From JAKLHL01 sp964411885 (GTDB lineage Bacteria > Bdellovibrionota > JAFGOL01), in contig CAYPMK010000047.1 in NCBI GenBank assembly GCA_964411885.1, positions 1 to 8,667 on the forward strand: DNA of 8,667 nucleotides, given 5' to 3'. Under the pieces are notes generated by a model that searched no databases, was not told the origin of the DNA, and worked only from the letters and a program-made list of their open reading frames with translations. Position numbers and translations under genes: made by a program. Positions 1 through 7,203 of the stretch are shown here, piece after piece (within the stretch, counting starts at the first letter, position 1; every line of letters begins with the position of its first letter).

Positions 1-1577
1 ACCATAAAAGAAGCAGCATATCTTTCTTGTTCTTTTTTTGTTGTTATTGCTTCTGATGAGAATTTTATTGGGCCTACTTTGCCACTACCTCTAACCATAA
101 AAAACTTACAACTCTTAAATTCAGCGTCATAACCAAGTTTTTTTACATCTTCCTTGATGTTCCTTGTTATATTGAACCATTTACCACCGGTCTTATCCTC
201 TCCAATACCTATATATAGTTCCCCATCTTTTATTTTTTGATAGTCCTCATTCATTGGAACATAGTGAACGTACTTAACAATATTACCAGTATCTATGGCT
301 AACATTATGTCGAATGGTTCAAAGAACCACATATCCCAACTTATAAAAGAATCTTGAACTGTTTTTTTAGGAACACTATAACGATATCCATTCTTAAGTC
401 CATCCCCAACAAGCTGTGCAACATCTCCTTTTTCTATATCATTATATACTTCTATAGAGGCCCCTGCTGGATCAGTATCATAAACTTCCCACCCGTCTAT
501 AGCACTAGTATCAATTGGTGTTTTTGCTATAAGCTTTATTTCATCTAAATAACCTTCGCCATCAACTAATATAGAAGCAACAGATTTAATGTCTGTACCG
601 GGCATCACATTACGGAGATCATCAGAAAGATTCCTTGTGAACACATGCCACACACCATCTTTTATTGTTTCTCCCAGATAATAATATATGATGCCTTTTT
701 CTTTATCATACGATGTAGGTTTATTACCAAGCCTATAAGATATTATATATTTACCTCTAGAAGATGTTCCTAGAACATACAAGTTAAGATCGCTTGTGGT
801 TTTTAATTTCCACTGTAGAACGACGTTAGTCTTAATATCCCAATAAGTAGAATCTTGTTTTCTTAGCCTAAAAGAAGCTTTATTGGGGCCAGAATCTATT
901 TTTATTATTTCTCCTAACAAAGTATCAAAATCAATAGAGATAGACCCACCTTTACCTATTTTATCCCAACCCTTAAGCCCATTGTCGCCATCAGACAAGA
1001 CTATGTCCTTGGGGAGATAGCTTAAGACCCAAATATCGTCTAAGTAACCACTACCTCTAAAGAAAAGCCCAAGTATGTTATTTATTTTTATGTTTTTATC
1101 TAAAGATCTCATATCAGCCTGAAGGTCTCTTACAACAGTTCTCCATTTGCCGTCTCTGTATCTTGAACCAAGGCCTATATGAAAATACTCTGTCCCCGTC
1201 CTAAAATTAATAGACATATCAGTATAAACTATCTTTTTTATACCCTGTGTTGTTTGCACCTCTACGCCTATAACGAAAGGTCTATTGAATTTCATTTTCC
1301 ATTGAAGGACTTTGCCATCTTTTATATTCAGTGCTTCCCCTTTGTTACCTTTAAGTATGAACTCGTTGAGGAGGTTGTCAGATTTTATCCTTATTACATT
1401 TTTTCTTTCTTTGTCTGAGCTAATATAATCAACACCAATATCCGGTGAAACTGGACCAAGTATTTTCCATCTACTCATTTTTGGTCTTTCTGCATCGTCT
1501 AAAACAAAAACAGTTGGATAATCTTGTGCAAAAAGGTTCAATGAAATAATTAAAAAATTAATAATTAGTAATTTCAT
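1..1577 (-). CDS. Exported repeat protein with at least three beta-rich domains; 3' end beyond window
   Basis: The frame runs from an ATG at 1577 to the left edge of the window without a stop, giving 525 codons plus two bases, so the C-terminus is missing. Residues 1-17 look like a Sec signal peptide: K2, then a hydrophobic stretch, with likely cleavage after LFA before QDY, which places the protein in the periplasm, outer membrane or outside. The rest visible is three diverged tandem copies of one unit of about 160 residues (about 24-186, 192-351 and 358-507). Each copy ends with a Trp-containing stretch (W145, W310, W467) followed by a Gly-rich turn (FRGSGYLDDI, VDGEGYLDEI, VRGSGKVGPI). From memory, this layout recurs in large secreted proteins of Gram-negative bacteria and resembles a jelly-roll, carbohydrate-binding-like fold; that is inference. 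No catalytic motif is visible, but one could lie in the missing part. The gene follows trmL by 34 bp on the same strand. No clear Shine-Dalgarno precedes the ATG. Function is unknown. Confidence 0.85.
   Translation of the reverse strand, partial: MKLLIINFLIISLNLFAQDYPTVFVLDDAERPKMSRWKILGPVSPDIGVDYISSDKERKNVIRIKSDNLLNEFILKGNKGEALNIKDGKVLQWKMKFNRPFVIGVEVQTTQGIKKIVYTDMSINFRTGTEYFHIGLGSRYRDGKWRTVVRDLQADMRSLDKNIKINNILGLFFRGSGYLDDIWVLSYLPKDIVLSDGDNGLKGWDKIGKGGSISIDFDTLLGEIIKIDSGPNKASFRLRKQDSTYWDIKTNVVLQWKLKTTSDLNLYVLGTSSRGKYIISYRLGNKPTSYDKEKGIIYYYLGETIKDGVWHVFTRNLSDDLRNVMPGTDIKSVASILVDGEGYLDEIKLIAKTPIDTSAIDGWEVYDTDPAGASIEVYNDIEKGDVAQLVGDGLKNGYRYSVPKKTVQDSFISWDMWFFEPFDIMLAIDTGNIVKYVHYVPMNEDYQKIKDGELYIGIGEDKTGGKWFNITRNIKEDVKKLGYDAEFKSCKFFMVRGSGKVGPIKFSSEAITTKKEQERYAASFM
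57..1508 (-). repeat. Three tandem copies of a ~160-residue protein domain
   Basis: The copies correspond to DNA 1020-1508, 525-1004 and 57-506. They are recognisable at protein level only: a D-D/D-G/G-W start, a central strand of the type LQWKMKF, LQWKLKT or ISWDMWF, a W-x-x-x-x-R-D/N-L/I segment, and a closing G-S/E-G turn followed by an aliphatic strand. The first two copies end in an acidic pair (LDDI, LDEI), while the third has VGPI. The DNA has diverged, so these are old duplications and not recent or slipping repeats. Confidence 0.75.
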
Positions 1578-1599
1578 AATAGATATATTTATATCACTT

Positions 1600-1628
1600 A
1601 TTATAAAATAGTCAGTGCTTTATCTGTC
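1600..1628 (-). promoter_or_regulatory. Possible weak promoter of the repeat-protein gene
   Basis: A perfect TATAAT lies at 1600-1605 on the minus strand, in the 34-bp gap after trmL and the trmL end. Transcription from it would start near 1593, about 16 bases before the ATG at 1577. The -35 region is poor: the best match, AAGACA at 1625-1630, would need a 19-bp spacer. In DNA this AT-rich a lone TATAAT is weak evidence, and the gene may simply be read through from the upstream operon. Confidence 0.25.
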
Positions 1629-2073
1629 TTAGTGCTTCATATACAGCTATGGCTACGGCACTAGATAGATTTAGGGATCTTACATTGTCAGTCAACATCG
1701 GTATTTTTAAAGCCACTCCCCTTTTATCAGAAAGCATCACATCATTTAGCCCAATATCTTCTGGACCAAATATTAAGGCATCACCATCTATCAGGTCTTG
1801 TTCAAAGATACTTTTTTCTGCCTTTTTAGTAAAAAAGAAAGCTCTCCCTTTATGAACTCTAAAAAAATCATCTATATCATTATGAAAAAATATTTTAACA
1901 TGCTCCCAATAATCAAGTCCTGCTCTTTTTAGATGTTTATCATCAACACTAAAACCCATTTTGCCAACTATATGTAGCTCTATATCGTTTGCAGCACATA
2001 GCCTTGCTATATTACCAGTATTAGGAGGTATAAGAGGATTAACAAGTACAACTTTTAATGAGATCCTAACCAA
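1612..2073 (-). CDS. trmL: tRNA (cytidine/uridine-34-2'-O)-methyltransferase TrmL (SPOUT family)
   Basis: This 153-residue protein matches the length of E. coli TrmL (about 157). TrmL is a homodimeric SPOUT enzyme that uses S-adenosylmethionine to methylate the 2'-O of the wobble nucleotide in tRNA-Leu isoacceptors; the family role is established knowledge. All family signatures are visible: NPLIPPNTGNIARLCAA (12-28), RAGLDYWEHV (50-59), and the trefoil-knot SAM-binding segments IFGPEDIGL (101-109) and KIPMLTDNVRSLNLSSAVA (123-141), with the conserved R-S-x-N-L-S core. The start is a TTG at 2073. No ATG or GTG occurs before residue 39, well past the first motif, and the TTG adds only four residues relative to the E. 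coli start. It overlaps the end of uvrB by 8 bp and a GAGG sits 7 bases upstream. As the last gene of the housekeeping run it is probably translated by coupling to uvrB. The larger neighbouring family member TrmH is excluded by size and motif spacing. Confidence 0.95.
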   Translation of the reverse strand: MVRISLKVVLVNPLIPPNTGNIARLCAANDIELHIVGKMGFSVDDKHLKRAGLDYWEHVKIFFHNDIDDFFRVHKGRAFFFTKKAEKSIFEQDLIDGDALIFGPEDIGLNDVMLSDKRGVALKIPMLTDNVRSLNLSSAVAIAVYEALRQIKH

Positions 2074-4057
2074 GCTCCAGCCTCAACATTTTTAGTTTTG
2101 ATATCCTATCTCTCATTTTTGCGGCCTTATCAAACTCAAGTCTTTTTGCATATTCCATCATTTTCCCATTCAAAGAACTTATTTCTTTCTCTATATCCTC
2201 TATGGTCTTAAATCCTTTTAGTTCCTTAAGCCCTTCTTCAAGAACGTCAGCATAATCCATGTTCATTAAAGAAGATAGTGTACTAGAAATATTCTTCACT
2301 ATGGTCTTTGGAGTAATTCCATTCACCTTGTTGTATTCCATCTGTAATTTTCTTCTTCTATTGGTCTCATGAACAGCCCTGTTTATACTATCTGTCATTT
2401 TATCTGCATATATAAGAACCCTTCCATCAACATTTCTTGAAGCCCTTCCTATTATCTGTATCAACGAAGTCTCTGACCTTAAAAATCCTTCTTTGTCTGC
2501 ATCAAGTATAGCGACCAAGGATACTTCTGGTATATCAAGTCCTTCTCTCAAAAGATTTATACCTACCAAGACATCAAAGGTTTTTTTTCGTAGATCGTTT
2601 ATTATTTCTATCCTCTCAAGTGTTGAAATATCAGAATGAAGATATCTTACTTTCATTCCTTGCTTAGAATAAAAATCAGAAAGATCTTCTGCCATTTTTT
2701 TTGTCAGAGTTGTAACAAGCACTCTCCCGTTATTTGAAACAGTCTCTTTAATTTGTCCTAACAAATGTTTAACCTGTTCTTTACAAGGAAAAATCTCTAT
2801 CACTGGATCTAAAAGTCCTGTTGGTCTTATTATCTGTTCTACTATTTCTCCGCCGGTTTTGCTAAGTTCGTAACTTGATGGTGTTGCAGAAACATAAACC
2901 ACTTTATTTACTATATTCTCGAATTCTTCAAAGTTAAGAGGCCTATTGTCTAGAGCAGACGGGAGTCTAAAACCATATTCCACCAAGGTTGATTTTCTTG
3001 ATCTATCGCCCTTATACATGCCGCTTATCTGAGGAACTGTTATATGAGATTCATCTATGAAAAGTAAAAAATCATCAGGAAAATAATCTATTAAAGTTGG
3101 AGGCGGGTCTCCCTCATTCCTTCCAGTAAGATGTCTTGAATAATTCTCTATACCCTTGCAATAACCAAGTTCTTCCATCATTTCTATATCGTAATAAGTC
3201 CTCTCTTCAAGTCTTTTTGCTTCCATAAGCTTCATTTGTGATCTTAATTCGCCCAATCTTATTCGTAATTCTTCTTGTATGTTCTTTATAGCTCTCTTAG
3301 TTATCTCTGATCTTGTGGCATAATGACTTGCAGGATAAATAACTATTTTATCTCTTCTAGAAGTAATTTGTGATGTCATAGGGTCTATAATACTAAGCCT
3401 GTCTATTTCATCTCCAAAAAATTCAATCCTGTAAGCTTCATTCTGTTCATAAGCAGGAAGAACCTCTATGGTATCTCCCCTAACCCTAAAAGAGCCTCTT
3501 GAAAAATCCAGATCGTCTCTCTTGTAGTGTATATCTGCTATCTTTTTTAAAAGATCATTCCTCTTATATTTTTCACCCTTATTTATAGTAATACTCATAT
3601 TAAGATATTCTTCTGGTGCACCAAGACCATAAATGCAAGAAACAGAAGCAACTATAATAACGTCTTTTCTTTCAAGCAAAGAACTCGTAGCTGAATGTCT
3701 TAATTTATCTATTTCATCATTTATTGCACTATCTTTCTCTATATAAGTGTCTGTTGCTGGAACGTAAGCTTCTGGCTGATAATAATCATAATAACTAACA
3801 AAATAAGAAACTGCATTTTCTGGAAAAAGTTGCCTCATTTCTTCGAACAACTGCGCCGCTAATGTTTTATTAGGAGCTATTATAAGCGTAGGTTTTTGAA
3901 TTTTGGCTATAACATTAGCCATCGTAAAAGTTTTACCAGATCCTGTTATCCCTAAAAGAACAGTGTGTTTTTCTTGTTTTGATAATCTTTTAACTATCTC
4001 GTCTATTGCTCTTGGTTGGTCACCACAGGGTTTATGCTCAGATACAAGTTTAAACAT
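2066..4057 (-). CDS. uvrB: Excinuclease ABC subunit B (UvrB)
   Basis: This full-length 663-residue protein (E. coli UvrB is 673) is the damage-verifying helicase-like subunit of nucleotide excision repair. It receives DNA from UvrA and recruits UvrC in the cytoplasm. Visible motifs in order are CGDQPRAI (11-18), Walker A GITGSGKT (36-43), the beta-hairpin region that inserts at the lesion, with YYDYYQPEAYVP (89-100), the DEAD-like Walker B FIDESH (333-338), YVSATPS (388-394), helicase motif V around GINLLREGLDIPE (499-511), motif VI QIIGRASRN (534-542), and a C-terminal UVR domain (about 621-656) for UvrC contact. No key residue is missing. The ATG at 4057 overlaps the gltX stop by 8 bp and the 3' end overlaps the trmL start by 8 bp. 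The Shine-Dalgarno is weak (AAAGA-like), so translation is probably coupled to gltX. No LexA-type operator is visible immediately upstream, although internal coding sequence limits that judgement. uvrA and uvrC are not in the window. Confidence 0.98.
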   Translation of the reverse strand: MFKLVSEHKPCGDQPRAIDEIVKRLSKQEKHTVLLGITGSGKTFTMANVIAKIQKPTLIIAPNKTLAAQLFEEMRQLFPENAVSYFVSYYDYYQPEAYVPATDTYIEKDSAINDEIDKLRHSATSSLLERKDVIIVASVSCIYGLGAPEEYLNMSITINKGEKYKRNDLLKKIADIHYKRDDLDFSRGSFRVRGDTIEVLPAYEQNEAYRIEFFGDEIDRLSIIDPMTSQITSRRDKIVIYPASHYATRSEITKRAIKNIQEELRIRLGELRSQMKLMEAKRLEERTYYDIEMMEELGYCKGIENYSRHLTGRNEGDPPPTLIDYFPDDFLLFIDESHITVPQISGMYKGDRSRKSTLVEYGFRLPSALDNRPLNFEEFENIVNKVVYVSATPSSYELSKTGGEIVEQIIRPTGLLDPVIEIFPCKEQVKHLLGQIKETVSNNGRVLVTTLTKKMAEDLSDFYSKQGMKVRYLHSDISTLERIEIINDLRKKTFDVLVGINLLREGLDIPEVSLVAILDADKEGFLRSETSLIQIIGRASRNVDGRVLIYADKMTDSINRAVHETNRRRKLQMEYNKVNGITPKTIVKNISSTLSSLMNMDYADVLEEGLKELKGFKTIEDIEKEISSLNGKMMEYAKRLEFDKAAKMRDRISKLKMLRLELG
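2081..2084 (-). promoter_or_regulatory. Shine-Dalgarno that supports the TTG start of trmL
   Basis: GAGG on the minus strand, inside the last codons of uvrB, is 7 bases upstream of the TTG at 2073-2071. A second purine block, GGAG at 2075-2078, is too close to act at this start. The well-placed GAGG is the main local reason, besides protein alignment, to accept the non-ATG start. Confidence 0.55.
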
Positions 4058-5441
4058 TTTCTTTTATCTTTGTTACCCTAGACCTAAGTATCTCTCTGTT
4101 TATAAGTTTCATTGTATCGTCAAGAGGTGGTCCCCAAGTACGTCCAGTAAAGACCAACCTTAGTGTCTTGAACAACCTTGCACCAGTAAGTTTTGTTCTC
4201 GTCTTTATAGTCTGTTTAAAGTCCATCCAATCATTAAGTTGTTCAAGATCATCAATAAGTATTTTGATGAATTCTTTCTGTTCATCATCCATGCTTTTAA
4301 GCGCTGGGGCATCTATCCCGTTACTCATAAATATGTTAAGCAAATCTCTTAACTCATGAAGTGTTTTCATCCCTTCTTTTGATATATCTATTAAAGAAAC
4401 AACATCTTTCTCGGAATATAAAGTTTTCCAATCGTCGTTAAACAAGAGTTTTTCTTTTAACATTATTTCCAAAAGATCTTTACCAGATCTTTTAGAAATA
4501 AATTTTGAATTTATATTATATAACTTATCTATATCATATATGCATGCCGAACTTGCAGACGTTGTGTGGTCAAAACTTTTTATCAACTCTTCTCTACTAC
4601 AAGCTTCGTCCGTGTTATTAAACATCCCTCCTAGCAATGAGAGATGATTAAAAACAGCGTCAGGCAGTATCCCCATGGCCCTATACTCATGAATAGGTAT
4701 GCCTCCGCTTCTTTTACTGAGTTTAGTCCTGTCTTTTGCCAACAAGATAGGCAAATGACCATATTCCGGCATTTTTAGCCCTAACACATCGAACAACATC
4801 ATTTGTTTAAAAGTGTTAGAAACATGATCTTCTCCTCTAAAAACATGTGTGACACCCATTTTAGCGTCATCAACAACGACAGCAAAATTGTATGTTGGAG
4901 AACTGTCGTTCCTCAAAAGAACTATATCTCCAATAAGAGAGGTCTCACAAGATAGTTCCTTACTCTTGACTATATCAAAGAATTTTAGTTCCTTAAGTCC
5001 TTTGTCTTGTGCATACTTATTAACGTCGAACCTTAACACAAAAGGCAGGCTCTTTTCTTCTTTAATGGTCTTACATTTACCACTATATTTTGGAGGTCTC
5101 CCAGAAGCCAACTGTGCCTTTCTTTCTAGTTCAAGCTCTTCATCTGTACAATAACATTTATATAAATATCCTGACTTCAAAAGCTCATTAATAGCCTCGT
5201 GGTATATGCTAAATCTCTCACTCTGTCTTACTGGACCTTCGTCCCAATCTATTCCCAGCCACTCAAGATCTTCCATAATAGATTTTTCGTGTTCAGTACT
5301 AGATCTTTCTACATCCGTATCCTCTACCCTTAACAATAATTTTGCATTATTGTGTTTTGCATATAGCCAATTAAAAACAGCTATTCTTGCATTCCCCGGA
5401 TGAAGTCCTCCAGTAGGCGATGGAGCAAATCTTACTTTCAT
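4050..5441 (-). CDS. gltX: Glutamate-tRNA ligase (glutamyl-tRNA synthetase)
   Basis: This 463-residue class Ib aminoacyl-tRNA synthetase (E. coli 471) charges tRNA-Glu with glutamate using ATP. The Rossmann catalytic domain opens with RFAPSPTGGLHPGNAR (4-19), whose HPGN is the HIGH-type signature, and continues with LRVEDTD (37-43), FRGEDHVSNT (201-210) and the KMSKS-type loop KLSKRSGG (240-247). Cysteines at 96, 98 and 123 match the family's partial zinc site. The C-terminal anticodon-binding half is helical and ends with the usual TGARLFKTLRLVFTGR segment (419-434). The segment around RKAQLASGRPPKY (107-119) recalls the alphaproteobacterial-type or second GltX clade more than the E. coli one. 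If the organism lacks GlnRS, the enzyme or a paralogue may also charge tRNA-Gln for later transamidation; that cannot be read here. The ATG at 5441 overlaps the ispF stop as ATGA, and the frame ends 8 bp inside uvrB. GluQ-RS is excluded by the presence of the full anticodon-binding domain. Confidence 0.96.
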   Translation of the reverse strand: MKVRFAPSPTGGLHPGNARIAVFNWLYAKHNNAKLLLRVEDTDVERSSTEHEKSIMEDLEWLGIDWDEGPVRQSERFSIYHEAINELLKSGYLYKCYCTDEELELERKAQLASGRPPKYSGKCKTIKEEKSLPFVLRFDVNKYAQDKGLKELKFFDIVKSKELSCETSLIGDIVLLRNDSSPTYNFAVVVDDAKMGVTHVFRGEDHVSNTFKQMMLFDVLGLKMPEYGHLPILLAKDRTKLSKRSGGIPIHEYRAMGILPDAVFNHLSLLGGMFNNTDEACSREELIKSFDHTTSASSACIYDIDKLYNINSKFISKRSGKDLLEIMLKEKLLFNDDWKTLYSEKDVVSLIDISKEGMKTLHELRDLLNIFMSNGIDAPALKSMDDEQKEFIKILIDDLEQLNDWMDFKQTIKTRTKLTGARLFKTLRLVFTGRTWGPPLDDTMKLINREILRSRVTKIKENV

Positions 5442-5805
5442 TTCTTAAATGACCTCTTTATGCTGGCTATAGCCATAACAGCAACACCCTCGTTTCTTCC
5501 TATAAAACCCATTTTTTCATTTGTTTTAGCCTTAACATTCACTCTGCTAATATCAANNNNNNNNNNNNNNNNNNNNNNNNNNNNNNNNNNNNNNNNNNNN
5601 NNNNNNNNNNNNNNNNNNNNNNNNNNNNNNNNNNNNNNNNNNNNNNNNNNNNNNNNGCGTCTATCAATGCATGACAAAGAACATCCCCGTCTGAATGAGC
5701 AAGAAGACCAAATTCTGATTCTATTTTAACACCGCCAATTATAAGAGGCTTTCCCTTAACCAATCTATGACTATCATAACCTATACCTGATATGTTAGTA
5801 GACAT
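5438..5805 (-). CDS. ispF: 2-C-methyl-D-erythritol 2,4-cyclodiphosphate synthase (IspF), interrupted by assembly gap
   Basis: IspF cyclises 4-diphosphocytidyl-methylerythritol 2-phosphate to ME-2,4-cyclodiphosphate and releases CMP, as a metal-dependent homotrimer in the MEP pathway. The visible N-terminal part (49 residues plus GC of an Ala codon, 5657-5805) has GIGYDSHRL with the metal ligands D11 and H13, PLIIGGVKI and LLAHSDGDVLCHAL. The visible C-terminal part (38 residues, 5438-5556) has VNVKAKTNEKMGFIGRNEGVA, the family's signature near the end. Between them are 100 N. The two halves lie in different frames as given, because 368 bases is not a multiple of three. Compared with E. coli IspF (about 159 residues), some 75-80 codons are missing, so the gap is a placeholder and the gene is very probably intact in the organism. 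The ATG at 5805 has a strong AAGGAG (5815-5820), which overlaps the ispD stop region. The 3' end overlaps gltX by 4 bp. Confidence 0.93.
5557..5656. other. Assembly gap of 100 N inside ispF
   Basis: Exactly 100 unknown bases, a conventional scaffold-gap size. Frame arithmetic from the flanking ispF coding sequence requires the true length to be 2 modulo 3, and comparison with the usual IspF length suggests roughly 230 bases. Confidence 0.97.
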
Positions 5806-5814
5806 AACAAAGCT

Positions 5815-5820
5815 CTCCTT
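5815..5820 (-). promoter_or_regulatory. Shine-Dalgarno of ispF overlapping the ispD stop
   Basis: AAGGAG on the minus strand lies 9 bases upstream of the ispF ATG at 5805-5803 and shares bases with the TAA of ispD (5819-5821). It is the strongest ribosome binding site within the operon, and it fixes the ispF start. Confidence 0.7.
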
Positions 5821-6472
5821 AAGACTTCAGGTCCTCTTGATAAGTAACCTTTATGTTTCTCTTGCTACCTTCAACACAAAAAACCTTTTTAGAAAAATAC
5901 TCAAGCACACTTGCATCATCTGTAACGGTAATGTCTTTTGATAATTTATTATAACAGTCAAAGAGGATATTGAAATTAAATATCTGTGGAGTTTGCACCC
6001 TTACTATTTCATTTCTATCTATAGTTGACACAACCACATTAGATTCTACCTTTTTCAATGTATCATCACTCTTTATTACTGGTATTACAGAGTCATGATC
6101 CAAGGAAGCTTTTAAAAGTCTATTTAAGAGTTCTTGCTCTACAAAAGGTCTAGCAGCATCGTGAACAAGCACCTTGTTAACTCCTTTTACATTTTCTCTT
6201 ATCCACAACAAAGCATTAAAGACAGAATCCTGCCTTCTTGCTCCTCCACCTATAACACAAAGACATTTTTCAAATTTGTTTGATATTTCTTTTGTCCTTG
6301 CAATTAGGTCCTCTCTTGCTACTACAAGAAACTTATCTATGTCCTCATGATTTTGGAATAACTCAAGGCTGTGTTCTAGAATAGGTTTACCGAGTAATTT
6401 GTAAAATTGTTTTGGATCTTCTGATCTAAACCTTGTGCCAGAACCAGCAGACAATATAACGGCTATATTCAT
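5819..6472 (-). CDS. ispD: 2-C-methyl-D-erythritol 4-phosphate cytidylyltransferase (IspD)
   Basis: IspD transfers CMP from CTP to methylerythritol 4-phosphate, giving 4-diphosphocytidyl-methylerythritol, the substrate that IspE then phosphorylates before IspF acts. At 217 residues it is slightly shorter than E. coli IspD (236). Visible motifs are the nucleotide-binding loop LSAGSGTRF (7-15) with Arg14, PKQF (20-23) with Lys21, GGARRQDSV (76-84), HDAARPF (104-110) with the metal-binding Asp105, RNEIVRVQTPQIF (153-165), TDDASVLE (184-191), and NIKVTYQEDL (206-215) with Lys208 in the substrate-binding position. These correspond to the catalytic Arg20, Lys27, Asp106 and Lys213 of the E. coli enzyme. 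The ATG is 2 bp after the carD stop with no good Shine-Dalgarno, so translational coupling to carD is likely. ispF follows after 13 bp as a separate gene, so this is not an IspDF fusion. Confidence 0.97.
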   Translation of the reverse strand: MNIAVILSAGSGTRFRSEDPKQFYKLLGKPILEHSLELFQNHEDIDKFLVVAREDLIARTKEISNKFEKCLCVIGGGARRQDSVFNALLWIRENVKGVNKVLVHDAARPFVEQELLNRLLKASLDHDSVIPVIKSDDTLKKVESNVVVSTIDRNEIVRVQTPQIFNFNILFDCYNKLSKDITVTDDASVLEYFSKKVFCVEGSKRNIKVTYQEDLKS

Positions 6473-6474
6473 TA

Positions 6475-7203
6475 TTAAGCTTCAGAGAATATTTTTTGTA
6501 TCTCTGCATCCACTTTCTTTTCGTTGGAGCTTTTTGCAAGTGCAAGTTCTTTAACTAAAAGAGTCCTTGCTGTATCAAGCATCTTTCTTTCACCAAAAGA
6601 AAGATCCTTTTCTGTCTTCAATACCATCAGGTCCCTTAAAACTTCTGCTATTTCAAAAACAGAACCAGACTTTATTTTTTCCATATATTCTCTATAACGT
6701 CTATTCCATGTAGCACCAGTAACAGATCTTTTCTTTTGCTTAAGAACATCATACACGTCTTTTACTTTTGATGTTTTTACGACCTGTCTTAATCCAACAC
6801 TTGCTATATTCTTTACAGGTATAAAAACATTCATGCCTGTATCAAGAACGTTCAACACCAAAAAATCTATCTTTTCACCCATAATATGTTTTTCTTCTAC
6901 AGCCTCTATCTTGCCAACTCCATGGGCTGGATATACCGCATAATCCCCTATATTGAATGGGATATTAATTTTAACTGGGGCTTGCTTAGGTTTAACAACT
7001 GCTTTTACCTGCTCTTTAACTTTTGTTTTTAATGTTGGTTTTGTTGCAGGTTTTTTATTGGACACAACCTTTGTTTTGGTATTTACCTTTTTTACTACCT
7101 TTTTAGGTTTAGATGTTTTTTTTGTTGCTACTTTTGTCTTTTTTTGTGCTTTCTTCATTTTAGATAAACCTTTTGATTTATTTGTTTTTATTGACTTTTT
7201 CAT
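6475..7203 (-). CDS. carD: CarD/CdnL-family RNA polymerase-binding regulator with Lys-rich N-terminal tail
   Basis: CarD-family proteins bind the RNA polymerase beta subunit and promoter DNA at the upstream edge of the -10 region, stabilising open complexes at rRNA and other promoters. Numbered from the ATG at 7203 (242 residues), the core starts at about 83 with FNIGDYAVYPAHGVGKI, the Tudor-like polymerase-interacting domain. It continues into the helical domain with TWNRRYREYMEKIKSG (165-180, W166 being the conserved DNA-wedging Trp), VFEIAEVLRDL and LSFGERKMLDTAR. This core closely resembles Myxococcus CdnL as I recall it. Residues 1-80 are an unusual tail rich in Lys, Thr, Pro and Val, resembling histone H1. 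The frame can be extended to an ATG at 7224, but that codon overlaps the -10 hexamer of the promoter seen here and would not be in the transcript. ATG 7158 (Met16) is another candidate, with AAAAGG ten bases upstream. The gene heads the operon, 2 bp before ispD. Confidence 0.94.
   Translation of the reverse strand: MKKSIKTNKSKGLSKMKKAQKKTKVATKKTSKPKKVVKKVNTKTKVVSNKKPATKPTLKTKVKEQVKAVVKPKQAPVKINIPFNIGDYAVYPAHGVGKIEAVEEKHIMGEKIDFLVLNVLDTGMNVFIPVKNIASVGLRQVVKTSKVKDVYDVLKQKKRSVTGATWNRRYREYMEKIKSGSVFEIAEVLRDLMVLKTEKDLSFGERKMLDTARTLLVKELALAKSSNEKKVDAEIQKIFSEA

Noticed and set aside
354..1418. Short plus-strand open frames at 354-548 and 1179-1418
   Set aside because: They lie opposite the long exported repeat protein, have no ribosome binding sites, and encode low-complexity, Phe/Tyr/Ile-rich peptides typical of antisense of AT-rich genes.
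1578..1611. A terminator between trmL and the exported repeat protein
   Set aside because: The 34 bases contain no stem with GC pairs followed by a T run, only AT-rich sequence.
5400..5729. Plus-strand frame running through the N gap
   Set aside because: It is open only because unknown bases give no stops, and it is antisense to ispF.
5438..5805. ispF as a true frameshifted pseudogene
   Set aside because: The frame mismatch arises only from the arbitrary 100-N spacer. Both flanks are well conserved and the gene overlaps gltX in the usual way.
5438..6472. A fused IspDF bifunctional enzyme
   Set aside because: ispD ends with TAA at 5819-5821, and ispF has its own AAGGAG and ATG 13 bp later, in a separate frame.
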